A DNA stretch of 64,000 nt from Pseudomonas hygromyciniae (lineage in GTDB: Bacteria > Pseudomonadota > Gammaproteobacteria > Pseudomonadales > Pseudomonadaceae): contig NZ_CP070506.1 of the NCBI RefSeq assembly GCF_016925675.1, positions 4,090,501 to 4,154,500 of the forward strand. The letters run 5' to 3'. Position numbers and translations under genes: made by a program. Below, one piece after another: positions 1 through 12,365 of the stretch. How positions within the stretch are numbered: the stretch's first letter is position 1; every line of letters begins with the position of its first letter. The notes under the pieces were generated by a model. It saw nothing but the letters and a program-made list of their open reading frames with translations. It was not told the origin of the DNA and made no database searches.

Positions 1-537
1 TTCGTCGAGCAGCAGCAGGTCCGGCTCGGACACCAGGGCCTGGGCCAGCAGCACGCGGCGACGCCAGCCGCCGGACAGTTCGGCAAGGGTCTTGTCAGCC
101 GGCAATTGCAGGCGGCTCAAGGTGCTGTCGACCAGTTGCTGCAAGCGCCAGCCATCACGGGCTTCGAGGTCTTGCTGGACGTGCATCAGCTTGTCCAGGT
201 CAGCGTCGGTGACGCAGTTCTGCGCCAGGTGATGGTACTGGGCAAGCAATTCGCCTACGCCATCGAGGCCTTCGGCAACCACGTCGAACACGGTCCGTTC
301 GTCGGCCACCGGCAATTCTTGCGGCAATTCGCCGATCTTCAGGCCCGGGGCACGCCACACGGAGCCGTCATCGGGCTTCTGGTCGCCCTTGACCAGCTTC
401 ATCATGCTGGACTTGCCGGTGCCGTTGCGGCCGATGATGCACACCCGCTCACCACGGGCGATCTGCCAGGACACCTTGTCCAACAACGGCATAGCGCCGA
501 AAGCAAGGGACACATCGCTGAATTTGAGCAGGGTCAT
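1..537 (-). CDS. uup: ABC-F family ATPase Uup (N-terminal part; rest lies beyond the window edge)
   Basis: This is the first 179 codons of a soluble ABC-F ATPase, a family of tandem ATP-binding proteins without membrane segments that act on ribosomes or branched nucleic acids. The protein begins MTLLKFSDVSLAFGAMPLLD, has a Walker A loop GRNGTGKSS near residue 37, a signature LSGGWRRRVLLAQAL, and reaches the Walker B aspartate-glutamate (LLLLDE) where the window ends. LSGGWRRR in the first cassette is typical of Uup rather than EttA. The start is the ATG at 535-537. It is divergent from slt with about 210 bp between them, in which I recognise no regulatory site. Confidence 0.88.
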   Translation of the reverse strand, partial: MTLLKFSDVSLAFGAMPLLDKVSWQIARGERVCIIGRNGTGKSSMMKLVKGDQKPDDGSVWRAPGLKIGELPQELPVADERTVFDVVAEGLDGVGELLAQYHHLAQNCVTDADLDKLMHVQQDLEARDGWRLQQLVDSTLSRLQLPADKTLAELSGGWRRRVLLAQALVSEPDLLLLDE

Positions 538-749
538 ACGCTTCTCCAAAAACTGGGCGCGCATTCTACCTGAGTTGGGGGGTGAAGCGGCCGGCATTTT
601 CATGACCGACACGTTCTGTAGGACATTTCTTGAGAACTTCGGCGAAGCGGCCTGCAAAGCTTTCACCGGCTGCGAGCAAAAGGCTAAGCTAGGGGCAATC
701 AGTGTCGACAGCGTCGGCACTAGTCCTGATTTCTTTGCACGGACGTCTC

Positions 750-2679
750 ATGCGCAGTCGCCTTTTCAGCTTTTTATCTTGCCTGCTTCTTTCCTCCACC
801 GCCGTCCAAACCGCCCAGGCAGTGGACCTGACCACCCAACGCCAATATTACGACCAAGCCAAGCGTGCCCTGGCCAAAGGCGATACCGGGCCGTACATGC
901 AATACAGCCAGGCCCTGGCCGATTACCCGCTGACGCCGTACCTGGCCTACGACGAGCTGACCGCACGCCTCAAATCCGCCAGTAACCAGGAAATCGAACA
1001 GTTCCTGGCCAAGCATGGCGACCTGCCCCAGGCCAACTGGATGAAGCTGCGCTGGTTGCGCTGGCTGGCCGAGCGTGGCGACTGGAAGACCTTTGAAAAA
1101 TACTACGACGCCAAGCTCAACTTCACCGAGCTGGACTGCCTGCACGGCCAATACCAGCTGAGCAACAACCTCAAGGCCGAAGGCTACAAAACCGCCGAAG
1201 CCCTGTGGATGACCGGCAAATCCCAACCGGCCGCCTGTGATGCCACCTTTGGCCAATGGGCCGCCGCCGGACAATTGACCGAACAGAAAATCTGGGACCG
1301 CGCCAAGCTCGCCGCCGAAGCCCGCAACTATCCGCTGGCCAACAGCCTGGTGAAAACCCTGCCCACCCTGGGTGCCCAGGGCCGCCTGATGGTGGATGTG
1401 GCGCAAAAGCCCACCATGCTCAGCGACCCATCGCGCTTCCTGCCCGCCACAGAAGCCATGTCCGACGCCGTCGGCCTGGGCCCTGCGCCGCCTGGCGCGC
1501 CAGGACCCGGAACAAGCCATGGCCCTGCTGGATGGGTATGCCAGCAGCATGCACTTCTCCCGTGATGAAAAAGTGTCCATCGCCCGGGAAATCGGCCTGA
1601 CCCTGGCGCGCCGCTACGACCCCCGCGCCCTGGACGTGATGACCAAATATGATCCGGAGCTGCGTGACAATACCGTCTCCGAATGGCGCCTGCGCCTGCT
1701 GCTGCGTCTGGCCCGCTGGGAAGATGCCTACCAGTTGACCCGCAAGCTGCCCCAGGACCTCGCCACCACCAACCGCTGGCGCTACTGGCAGGCCCGCGCG
1801 CTGGAACTGGCCGAGCCGAAGAACCCGCAAGCGCTGGTGCTGTACAAAGGCCTGGCCAAGGAGCGGGATTTTTATGGTTTCCTTGCCGCAGATCGCTCCC
1901 AGGCACCCTATCAACTGAACAACCAACCGCTGGTCATGAGCCACGCGCTGATCAACAAGGTACGTAACACTGCGGGTGTGCGTCGCGCCCTGGAGTTTTA
2001 TGCCCGTGGCCAGATCGTCGACGGCCGTCGCGAGTGGTATCACGTCAGCCGCCACTTCAACCGTGACGAAATGGTCGCCCAGGCTAAGCTAGCCTATGAC
2101 ATGAAATGGTACTTCCCGGCGATCCGTACCATCAGCCAGGCCAAGTACTGGGACGACCTGGATATCCGCTTCCCCATGGCCCACCGCGACACCCTGGTGC
2201 GTGAAGCCAAGGTCCGTGGCCTGCATTCGAGTTGGGTGTTTGCCATCACCCGCCAGGAAAGCGCCTTTATGGATGACGCCCGTTCCGGCGTCGGCGCCAG
2301 CGGCCTGATGCAACTGATGCCCGCCACCGCCAAGGAAACCGCACGCAAGTTCAGCATCCCGCTGGCATCACCCCAGCAAGTGCTGGACCCGGACAAGAAT
2401 ATCCAGCTCGGCGCCGCCTACCTGAGCCAGGTTCACAGCCAGTTCAACGGTAACCGCGTGCTCGCCTCCGCCGCCTACAACGCCGGCCCAGGGCGCGTAC
2501 GCCAATGGCTGCGCGGCGCCGATCACCTGAGTTTCGATGTGTGGGTGGAAAGCATTCCGTTCGACGAAACCCGTCAGTATGTGCAGAACGTGCTGTCTTA
2601 TTCGGTGATCTACGGGCAGAAGCTCAACTCGCCACAGCCATTGGTGGATTGGCACGAGCGTTATTTTGATGACCAGTAA
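750..2679 (+). pseudogene. slt: Soluble lytic murein transglycosylase, broken by one extra base (likely sequence error)
   Basis: Periplasmic Slt70-type enzyme that cleaves peptidoglycan to 1,6-anhydromuropeptides. A signal peptide (MRSRLFSFLSCLLLSS...) is followed by an alpha-helical superhelical U domain and a C-terminal lysozyme-like domain with the catalytic glutamate in ITRQESAF, then GLMQLMPATA and AAYNAGPGRV. The frame that opens at 750 runs into out-of-frame sequence near 1483, and the correct frame resumes and stops at 2679. Removing one C from the CCC at 1481-1483 restores one protein of about 642 residues, the normal length for the family. An upstream GTG at 702 is in frame, but ATG 750 fits the signal peptide better. 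A strong terminator follows. Confidence 0.87.
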
Positions 2680-2713
2680 CAGCAGGTAAAAGCTGCCCGC
2701 TTGAAGCTGCAAG

Positions 2714-2745
2714 TGCCCGCGTTGTGAGACGCGGGCATTTTTTTT
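2714..2745 (+). terminator. Rho-independent terminator of slt
   Basis: Stem TGCCCGCG / CGCGGGCA with an 8-base loop, followed by eight T residues. It abuts the stop codon of the convergent ABC exporter gene. Confidence 0.88.
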
Positions 2746-4510
2746 AGGGTTCGTCGTGACCATCGCTAAATTGCAGGGCCGCCAGCCGCGCATACAGCGG
2801 GTTGGTGGCGATCAGTTGTTGATGGGTGCCCACCGCGACCAATTTCCCCTGATCCATCACCGCAATCCGATCGGCGTTTTTCACCGTGGCCAGGCGGTGG
2901 GCGATCACTAGGGTGGTGCGCCCTTCCATCAGTTGCGGCAATGCCTGTTGGATCAGGTGCTCGCTCTGGGCGTCCAGGGCGCTGGTGGCTTCGTCCAGCA
3001 GCAGGATCGGCGCATCTACCAACAAGGCCCGGGCAATTGCCAGGCGCTGGCGCTGCCCACCGGAAAGGCCCATGCCACCATCACCCAGGTGGGTCTGGTA
3101 GCCATCGGGCATTTGCAGGATGAAGTCATGGGCGTGGGCAATGCGCGCCGCCTCTTCGACCTGGGCGAAACTGGCCTTTGGGTTGCCGTAGCGGATGTTG
3201 TCTTCGACGCTGCCAAAAAACAGCGCCGGGCTCTGGGATACCAGAGCAAAACAGCGGCGCAGGTCCAAGGGGTCCAGGCTGGTCAGCGGCTGGCCTTCGA
3301 GCAGCACCCGCCCCTGTTGCGGGTCGTAGAAGCGCAGCAACAAGTCGAACAGGGTGGACTTGCCCGCTCCGGACGGGCCGACCAGGGCCAGGGTTTCACC
3401 GGCCCGGATGCTCAGACTCAGGCCTTCGATGGCAAAGCGATCGGGACGCGACGGGTAGGAAAAGTACAGATCCTGCAACTCCAGGCGGCCACTGACCCGC
3501 TGCGCCAACGTGATCAGCCCCGTGGCCGGCGCCTGGATGTCATTGTTCGACTGCAACAGTTCGGCAATCCGCTCCGCCGCGCCTGCCGCCCGTTGCAACT
3601 CGCCGATCACCTCGCTCAAGGTGCCAAAGGCGCTGCCGACGATCAGGCTATAGAACACAAAGGCCGCCAGCTCGCCGCCGGAGATGCGCCCGGCGATCAC
3701 ATCCATGCCGCCCACCCACAGCATCACCCCGACGGCGCCCAGAACCAGCACAATCACCAGGGTAATCAGCCAGGCGCGCTGGACGATACGCTTGCGTGCC
3801 GTGGTGAACGCCTCCTCCACTGTCACCGCGAAGCGCTGCTCATCCTGCACTTGATGGTTGTAGGCCTGCACCGTCTTGATCTGGCCCAGGGTCTCGGAGA
3901 CGTAGCTGCCTACGTCTGCAATCCGATCCTGGCTCTGGCGCGACAGGCTGCGTACGCGCCGGCCGAAGATCAGGATCGGCGCCAACACCAGCGGCAACGC
4001 CACCACCACAATGCTGGTGAGCTTGGGGTTGGTGATAAACAGCAACACAATCCCGCCGATCACCATCAACGCATTGCGCAGAAACAGCGACAGGGATGAA
4101 CCGATCACCGATTGCAGCAAGGTGGTGTCGGCGGTCAGGCGTGACTGGATTTCCGAGCTGCGATTGTTCTCGTAAAACCCCGGGTGCAGGTAGATCAGAT
4201 GGTTGAACACCAGCCTGCGAATGTCCGCGACCACCCGCTCACCGATCCACGACACCAGGTAGAAGCGTGCAAACGTGCCCACCGCCAGGCCCAGCACGAG
4301 GATCATGAACAGGCCGATGGACTGGTTGAGCAAGTGTGGCGATTGGGTCATGAAGCCCTGATCCACCAACAGGCGGATGCCCTGGCCCATGGACAAGGTA
4401 ATCCCTGCGGTGACGATCAGTGCGAGCAAGGCGCCGACGGCCTGCCAGCGGTACGGGGCAATAAAGCGGGTAGCCAGGCGAATGGCGCGGCGTTGACGGG
4501 CAGAAAGCAT
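2744..4510 (-). CDS. MsbA-like ABC exporter (fused permease and ATPase)
   Basis: Half-transporter of about 588 residues that would work as a homodimer in the inner membrane. Residues about 15-310 form the six-helix exporter permease, and the rest is the ATPase: Walker A GPSGAGKST, signature LSGGQRQRLAIARALL, Walker B ILLLDEATSALD and H-loop VIAHRLAT are all intact. Family members export lipids, peptides or drugs; the substrate here cannot be told from sequence. The start is uncertain: ATG 4510 (MLSARQRRAIRL) is chosen because the conserved region begins there, but ATG 4519 and GTG 4522 are in frame. It is convergent with slt, and nothing nearby suggests a partner protein. Confidence 0.85.
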   Translation of the reverse strand: MLSARQRRAIRLATRFIAPYRWQAVGALLALIVTAGITLSMGQGIRLLVDQGFMTQSPHLLNQSIGLFMILVLGLAVGTFARFYLVSWIGERVVADIRRLVFNHLIYLHPGFYENNRSSEIQSRLTADTTLLQSVIGSSLSLFLRNALMVIGGIVLLFITNPKLTSIVVVALPLVLAPILIFGRRVRSLSRQSQDRIADVGSYVSETLGQIKTVQAYNHQVQDEQRFAVTVEEAFTTARKRIVQRAWLITLVIVLVLGAVGVMLWVGGMDVIAGRISGGELAAFVFYSLIVGSAFGTLSEVIGELQRAAGAAERIAELLQSNNDIQAPATGLITLAQRVSGRLELQDLYFSYPSRPDRFAIEGLSLSIRAGETLALVGPSGAGKSTLFDLLLRFYDPQQGRVLLEGQPLTSLDPLDLRRCFALVSQSPALFFGSVEDNIRYGNPKASFAQVEEAARIAHAHDFILQMPDGYQTHLGDGGMGLSGGQRQRLAIARALLVDAPILLLDEATSALDAQSEHLIQQALPQLMEGRTTLVIAHRLATVKNADRIAVMDQGKLVAVGTHQQLIATNPLYARLAALQFSDGHDEP

Positions 4511-4648
4511 GGAGAGCATCACCTGAGGAAGACAACCTCAAGCCTACACCGCAATCGGATTGAACTTGGGTAAATCACAATGAGTCAGGTTAGTTATGCC
4601 CGGCAAGATTAGGCCCTAGAGGCTAACGGTCTAAAGTCCGGCTGGAAA

Positions 4649-4669
4649 TCCAGCACGATTTCTGCTGGA
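4649..4669 (+). other. Perfect 7-bp stem-loop in the 5' region of the small PA1571-like gene
   Basis: TCCAGCA, a 7-base loop, then TGCTGGA, with no T-tract. It lies about 100 bp upstream of the small ORF at 4765, in a 240-bp intergenic region. Its role is unknown; it could be part of the leader. Confidence 0.35.
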
Positions 4670-4764
4670 CTGGGCATTCAATCCGCCGTCGGGCTAAGGA
4701 GTTGTAACAGCTCGGTCACGCGGGGGAATTAGAGTAGGTACACAACCTGATGAGGAGACAGGCC

Positions 4765-4938
4765 ATGTCCTTGCAAAATAGCAGCACTGACAAAGTTGAA
4801 GTAATCCGCCAGCCACAGCAGTTGCCTTGCTCGTACATCGATGCCCATGGCCGCGAAGTACAGATTACCGAAGAGATGATCCAGGGCGCCTGCGCCGAAC
4901 TGGAGCAGAAACTGGTCAAGCCTGCCCAGCAAGGCTGA
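4765..4938 (+). CDS. Conserved small protein, PA1571-like (57 residues)
   Basis: A soluble 57-residue protein starting MSLQNSSTDKVEVIRQ. It has no signal peptide, membrane segment or cysteine-rich motif apart from one Cys in QLPCSYID and one in QGACAEL. I chose ATG 4765 over the in-frame ATG 4750 because AGGAGACA sits directly upstream of it. I recall small proteins of this kind in other pseudomonads next to this region, but no function is known to me. A strong terminator follows immediately, so it is probably transcribed alone. Confidence 0.72.
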   Translation: MSLQNSSTDKVEVIRQPQQLPCSYIDAHGREVQITEEMIQGACAELEQKLVKPAQQG

Positions 4939-4957
4939 TACGCCCCAGCTCTTTCAG

Positions 4958-4982
4958 AACCGGCCCAAGTGGCCGGTTTTTT
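4958..4982 (+). terminator. Terminator after the small PA1571-like gene
   Basis: Perfect stem AACCGGCC / GGCCGGTT with a 5-base loop, followed by a T run that reaches the stop codon of convergent pdxB. Confidence 0.88.
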
Positions 4983-6126
4983 ATGCGTTTTTTTGTGCTC
5001 CTAGTGCATCGACAATGCTCGACAAAGCTGGCGACTCACCATTGATCCGCACTTTCAAACCATCGATCTCGCGGCGCTCTGGGTAGTGCTTGCGCAGCAG
5101 GTCGAATGCCTTGCGCTGTTCTTCCACTGTTCCTACCAGGCTACGGCGGAAATCCGCGTCGTCACGTCGCGGGTCGTAGACGCTGCGGCACAACGTCGCC
5201 AGGGCCCAGGCCGGATCAGTGCTGGCATTGAGGGTGACCTCAGCCAGCCAGGGTTCAGGCAGCAGGTCACTCAACGAAATATTTGCCGGCTGGCCAAGGT
5301 GCGCGCACAGCGCCTGGTAGATCTGCGCCGTGCCGCGCTGCTTGCCGTCAAGGCTGTAGCCGGCGATGTGCGGAGTCGCCAGCACGCACAACTCGGCCAG
5401 CTCCACATCCACTTCAGGCTCGCCTTCCCACACGTCCAGCACTGCCTGCAAATCTTCGCGCTCCAGCAACACTTCGCGCAGCGCTGTGTTATCCACCACC
5501 GGACCACGGCTGGCGTTGATCAGCCAAGTGCCTGGCTTGAGCTGCTCAAGACGCTGGCGATCCAGCAGGTGCCAAGTCGAGCCATTGCCGGATTTTTTCA
5601 GAGGGGTGTGCAGGCTGATCACATCGCACTGCTCGATGATCTGCTCCAGGCTCACGTAATCGCCTTCTTCGGTGGCCTGGCGTGGCGGATCGCAGACCAG
5701 CACTTTCCAGCCCAGGCCCTTGAGCACCTTGACCAGGCGCCCGCCCACCTCACCGGCACCGACGATGCCATAGGTACGCTGGGTCAGGTCGGCACCTTCG
5801 ATTTCAGCCAGGGTCAGCAGGCTGCCCAGCACATAGTCCACCACACCACGAGCGTTGCAGCCCGGCGCGCTGGACCATTGGATCCCGGCCCTTTGAAAGT
5901 AATCGAGGTCCAGGTGATCGGTGCCGATGGTGCAGGTGCCGACAAACCGTACCGCCGTGCCCTCCAGCAACGCGCGGTTGACGTTGGTCACCGAACGCAC
6001 CAGCAGCACATCGGCCTGTTCAATGGCGGCGCGGTCGATGGCGCGGCCCGACACCCGGCGGATCTCGCCGAAACCTTCAAAGAACGCATCGAGCAGCGGG
6101 ATATTTTCGTCGGCAACAATCAGCAT
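4981..6126 (-). CDS. pdxB: Erythronate-4-phosphate dehydrogenase
   Basis: Second enzyme of the DXP-dependent pyridoxal 5'-phosphate pathway; it oxidises 4-phosphoerythronate with NAD. The 381 residues carry the D-isomer 2-hydroxyacid dehydrogenase fold: N-terminal [16 protein letters not shown], the NAD Rossmann motif [13 protein letters not shown], the active-site arginine region NASRGPVVD, and a C-terminal PdxB dimerisation domain of about 90 residues that separates it from other family members. Start ATG 6126 is the first residue of the conserved sequence. It stands alone between convergent and divergent neighbours. Confidence 0.95.
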   Translation of the reverse strand: MLIVADENIPLLDAFFEGFGEIRRVSGRAIDRAAIEQADVLLVRSVTNVNRALLEGTAVRFVGTCTIGTDHLDLDYFQRAGIQWSSAPGCNARGVVDYVLGSLLTLAEIEGADLTQRTYGIVGAGEVGGRLVKVLKGLGWKVLVCDPPRQATEEGDYVSLEQIIEQCDVISLHTPLKKSGNGSTWHLLDRQRLEQLKPGTWLINASRGPVVDNTALREVLLEREDLQAVLDVWEGEPEVDVELAELCVLATPHIAGYSLDGKQRGTAQIYQALCAHLGQPANISLSDLLPEPWLAEVTLNASTDPAWALATLCRSVYDPRRDDADFRRSLVGTVEEQRKAFDLLRKHYPERREIDGLKVRINGESPALSSIVDALGAQKNA

Positions 6127-6267
6127 GGCAGGCTCCTTTGGCGGACCAGCAGTGTACAGGCACCGGCCGCCGGAACGTTTACAAATCCACTACACAGGTA
6201 TTTTCCTGACCTATCCGTCAAGGCGTAGAATGCGCCGTCCTGCGCTCCCCTTATCGGACATCTGCAC

Positions 6268-7651
6268 GTGAACACTGCCACTCTGCCCCCTCTCCCGCCC
6301 CGCCCGCGTTCGCCGGGAAGTCTATAGCCTGCTGGCGCTGGCCTTGCCCATCATGATCGGGCAACTGGCAACCACCGCCATGGGGTTTGTCGATGCGGTG
6401 ATGGCCGGGCGCGTCAGTGCGCGAGACCTGGCGGCGGTGGCCCTGGGCAACTCCATCTGGATTCCGGTGTATCTATTGATGACCGGGACCTTGCTGGCCA
6501 CCACCCCCAAAGTCGCCCAGCGCTTTGGCGCCGGCAGCCATACCGAGATCGGCCCGCTGGTACGCCAGGCATTGTGGCTGGCGCTGGTGGTGGGATGTAC
6601 CGCCTCATTACTGCTGATCAGCGCCGAGCCGATCCTGCATGCAATGAACGTCGACCCCGAGCTGATCGCCCCCTGCATGGGCTACCTGCACGGCATCGCT
6701 GCGGGCATGCCGGCGGTGGCGCTGTATTACGTGCTGCGCTGTTTCAGTGACGGCCTGGGCCGCACGCGCCCGAGCATGATCCTCGGCCTGGGCGGGCTGG
6801 CGTTGAACATCCCGCTGAACTACGTGTTCATCTACGGCCATTTCGGTGTGCCAGCCATGGGCGGCGTAGGCTGCGGCTGGGCCACCGGGATTGTGATGTG
6901 GGCGATGATGCTGGGCTTCGCCGCCTGGACCCGCTGGGCACCGGCCTATCAGGCCAGCGAGTTATTCAAGCGCTTCGACTGGCCAAAATGGTCGGTGATC
7001 AAGCGCATCCTGGGCATCGGCCTGCCGATTGGCATCGCGGTGTTTGCCGAGTCGAGCATCTTTGCGGTGATCGCCCTGCTGATCGGCAGCTTGGGCGCAA
7101 CCGTGGTGGCCGGGCACCAGATCGCCCTGAACTTCAGCTCACTGGTGTTCATGATTCCCTACTCCCTGAGCATGGCCGTGACCGTGCGGGTCGGCCAGGC
7201 CCTGGGCCGTGGCGAACCCCGAGAAGCACGCTTCGCCGCAGGCGTGGGGATGGGCACCGCACTGGCCTATGCCTGCCTGTCGTGCAGCCTGATGCTGTTG
7301 TTCCGCGAGCAGATCGCCACGATCTACACCGCCGACCCGCTAGCGGTCCAGGTGGCGGCGATGCTGATTGTGTTCGCGGCGCTGTTCCAGTTTTCCGATG
7401 CGATCCAGGTCACGGCCGCCGGCGCCCTGCGCGGTTATCAGGACACCCGGGTGACCATGATCCTGACCCTGTTCGCCTATTGGGGCGTGGGCTTGCCGGT
7501 AGGCTACTTGCTGGGGCTGACCGACTGGCTGGGCCAGGCCAACGGCCCGAGCGGCTTGTGGCAGGGGCTGATCGTCGGCCTCAGTTGCGCAGCGGCGATG
7601 CTGGTGGTGCGCCTGGCACGCAGTGCGCGCAAGCGCATCCGCCAGGTTTAA
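6268..7651 (+). CDS. MATE family multidrug efflux protein (N-terminus frameshifted in this sequence)
   Basis: Twelve-helix inner-membrane drug/cation antiporter. The intact frame reads from about 6272 to 7651, with typical MATE sequence such as PIMIGQLATTAMGFVDAVMA in helix 1. In that frame there is no good start: the first TTG (6344) lies inside helix 1. A GTG at 6268 in the other frame reads MNTATLPPL. Dropping one C from the run at 6286-6290 joins it to VRREVYSLLALALP and gives a normal protein of about 460 residues. The likely truth is a +1 homopolymer error; an alternative is an unusual CTG or TTG start. No regulator or outer-membrane partner is adjacent. Confidence 0.83.
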
Positions 7652-7663
7652 GCGCGACTGCCC

Positions 7664-7799
7664 ACTGTAGGAGCGAGCTTGTCTCCGGGCGGCGTTCCGA
7701 CGAGAAACCTGAGAGCGACGCGGGGTGTCAGTTTTCTCGCGTTATCGTTAACATTTTTTTCGTCGGAACGCCGCCCGGAGACAAGCTCGCTCCTACAGT
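7664..7799. repeat. Long perfect inverted repeat of REP type
   Basis: Two 40-bp arms (7664-7703 and 7760-7799) are exact reverse complements with a 56-bp spacer. The outer part is the TGTAGGAGCGAGCTTGTCTCC type of REP; the inner part continues GGGCGGCGTTCCGACGA. It lies between two genes that converge (MATE and tusA). Confidence 0.85.
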
Positions 7800-7810
7800 A
7801 GGTATCAGTC

Positions 7811-8062
7811 TCAGGTGGCCTTCTTGCGGATCCAGTACAGGTAAGTACCGGCCTCTTCGCGCTGCTCCACCAGTTCATGGTCCAGGAACACGCAGAACTT
7901 GGGGATATCGCGGCGGGTCGAGGGATCGGTCGCGATGACTTTAAGTAGGCCGCCCGGCGCCAGGTCGCGGATGTGCTGGTGCAGCATCATCACCGGTTCC
8001 GGGCAGTTGAGGCCGGTGGCGTCGAGGATGCCGTCGACGGGTAAATCCGAAAACTGACTCAT
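7811..8062 (-). CDS. tusA: TusA-family sulfurtransferase
   Basis: Small sulfur carrier of 83 residues that passes persulfide sulfur on for tRNA 2-thiouridine and other sulfur transfers. The family signature is present: cysteine 20 in the [11 protein letters not shown] motif, which would accept the sulfur, followed by [20 protein letters not shown]. Start ATG 8062 begins [14 protein letters not shown]. It is followed by a REP inverted repeat and lies upstream of rlmM on the same strand, separated by another REP pair. Confidence 0.93.
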   Translation of the reverse strand: MSQFSDLPVDGILDATGLNCPEPVMMLHQHIRDLAPGGLLKVIATDPSTRRDIPKFCVFLDHELVEQREEAGTYLYWIRKKAT

Positions 8063-8089
8063 ACTTCACTCCGAAAACAGATCCGCCCC

Positions 8090-8180
8090 TGTATGGGAGC
8101 GGGCTGCCCGCGATGACGTGGGCACATTCAACATTGATTTCGACTGTTATAACGCTATCGCGGGCAAGCCCGCTCCCACA
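8090..8180. repeat. REP inverted pair
   Basis: GGGAGCGGGCTGCCCGCGAT on the left and ATCGCGGGCAAGCCCGCTCC on the right are near-perfect inverted copies about 40 bp apart, between tusA and rlmM. Confidence 0.75.
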
Positions 8181-8205
8181 TTTTGGAGCGGCGCCAGCCA
8201 TAGGA

Positions 8206-9279
8206 TCAACGGGCCTTGGGTTTCTTTACGTCCAGGCGGCGCAGGTGGCAGGTGACTTCCTCGCGGTCGTGGTACAGCTGCTTGCAGCCGATTTCCACGC
8301 GAATGCCCCGCGCCTTGAAGCCTTCTTCGATGCGCTCCAGCAGGCGCTTCACCTCGGCGTAACGCTGTTTCATCGGCAATTTGAGGTTGACCACCGCTTC
8401 GCGGCAATGACCTTCGCCGATCCAGGTTTCCAGCAGAGCCGCGTTGCGCGCCGGTTTCTCGACGATATCGCAGACCATCCAGTCCACCGGCTGCTTGGGG
8501 GTGAAGGTAAAACCATCCGCCATCAAGTGTTGCACCAGGCCGGTGTCCATCAGGCTTTCGGCCATCGGCCCGTTATCGATCGCCGTCACCAGCATGCCCC
8601 GGTTGACCAATTGCCAGGTCCAGCCGCCCGGCGCGGCGCCGAGGTCGACGCCGGTCATGTCGCCGTGCAGGCGCTCGTCCCACTGGTCTCGGGGGATAAA
8701 GTGGTGCCAGGCCTCTTCCAGCTTCAAGGTCGAACGGCTTGGCGCGTCACGGGGGAATTTCAGGCGGGGGATGCCCATCGGCCACATGGCCGAGTTATTT
8801 GACTCGGCCAGGCCCATAAACACTTCGCGGCCGCTCTTGAAGGTCAGCAGCAGGCGCGGCTTGCTCGGGTCTTCGACCAGTTTGCCGGCGGCCAGCAGGG
8901 CCTTGCGCAGGTGCACTTCGAATTTCTTGCAGAAGTTCGACAGTTCCTTGCCATCGTTGGTATCGACCATTTCCAGCCACAGGCTGCCACACACCGGGAA
9001 ATCGCGCAGGTGCGCAAGGATCACGCTGATGCGGTCGGTTTCCGGCAGATCGATGAAAACCCCACGCGCCCACTGCCTCGGGAAGATCAGTTCGGCAAAG
9101 CGTTGGCCGCGCATCAGGCGCTGGGCGCCGTCTTCTTCAGTGCAAACGAATTCGGCGCAGGCGCTGCCGGTCTTGGCCTTGGCATAGCCGGAAACGTTCA
9201 GGCGCGCGGCGTGTTCCGCAATCTCGGAACAGACTTCGCCTTCAAAACCCGGGCGGCAATGCATAAAAAGGGTGTTCAT
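8206..9279 (-). CDS. rlmM: 23S rRNA C2498 2'-O-ribose methyltransferase
   Basis: SAM-dependent methyltransferase that modifies C2498 in the peptidyl transferase centre. The 357 residues contain an N-terminal THUMP-like half and a C-terminal Rossmann methyltransferase domain with the SAM loop VDLGAAPGGWTWQLV and MVCDIVEKP. I use ATG 9279 (MNTLFMHCRPGFEGEV), which has AGGAGAG six bases upstream; a longer in-frame start at 9297 has no such site. Confidence 0.93.
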   Translation of the reverse strand: MNTLFMHCRPGFEGEVCSEIAEHAARLNVSGYAKAKTGSACAEFVCTEEDGAQRLMRGQRFAELIFPRQWARGVFIDLPETDRISVILAHLRDFPVCGSLWLEMVDTNDGKELSNFCKKFEVHLRKALLAAGKLVEDPSKPRLLLTFKSGREVFMGLAESNNSAMWPMGIPRLKFPRDAPSRSTLKLEEAWHHFIPRDQWDERLHGDMTGVDLGAAPGGWTWQLVNRGMLVTAIDNGPMAESLMDTGLVQHLMADGFTFTPKQPVDWMVCDIVEKPARNAALLETWIGEGHCREAVVNLKLPMKQRYAEVKRLLERIEEGFKARGIRVEIGCKQLYHDREEVTCHLRRLDVKKPKAR

Positions 9280-9469
9280 CAACTCTCCTGGTAACACGCT
9301 TGCTGTAGCGCAAGGCCTGTCATGAAAACGCGCGCATGATAGCTGAGTTCGGAACCTTGGACTTGTCCATAGAGTCCAGTTATTAGCCTGCTACTGAAAA
9401 CAGGGCTAGCTTGTAAGCTCTGTTCGTCCCGTCAGGTCCGTAGCCGTGCGGACCATAAGGAGTCATGTG

Positions 9470-12211
<2,742 letters not shown>

Positions 12212-12226
12212 CGCCTCAAGCCAGAC

Positions 12227-12255
12227 AAAACACCGCCTTCGGGCGGTGTTTTCAT
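12227..12255 (+). terminator. Terminator of acnA
   Basis: Perfect 11-bp stem AAAACACCGCC / GGCGGTGTTTT around a TTCG tetraloop, followed by TCATTTTT. Confidence 0.92.
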
Positions 12256-12365
12256 TTTTGCCGCCCGCAACTGTCGCTATAATCCGCGCCCTCATTTGTA
12301 GGCGCCGGCTTACCGGCTGCTACATCAAGCAATTGCGTCACGTTGACCGTCACAAGGATTTTTTT

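Noticed and set aside
5086..6228. A 380-codon open frame opposite pdxB
   Set aside because: pdxB is fully conserved; the opposite frame has no motif and no ribosome site.
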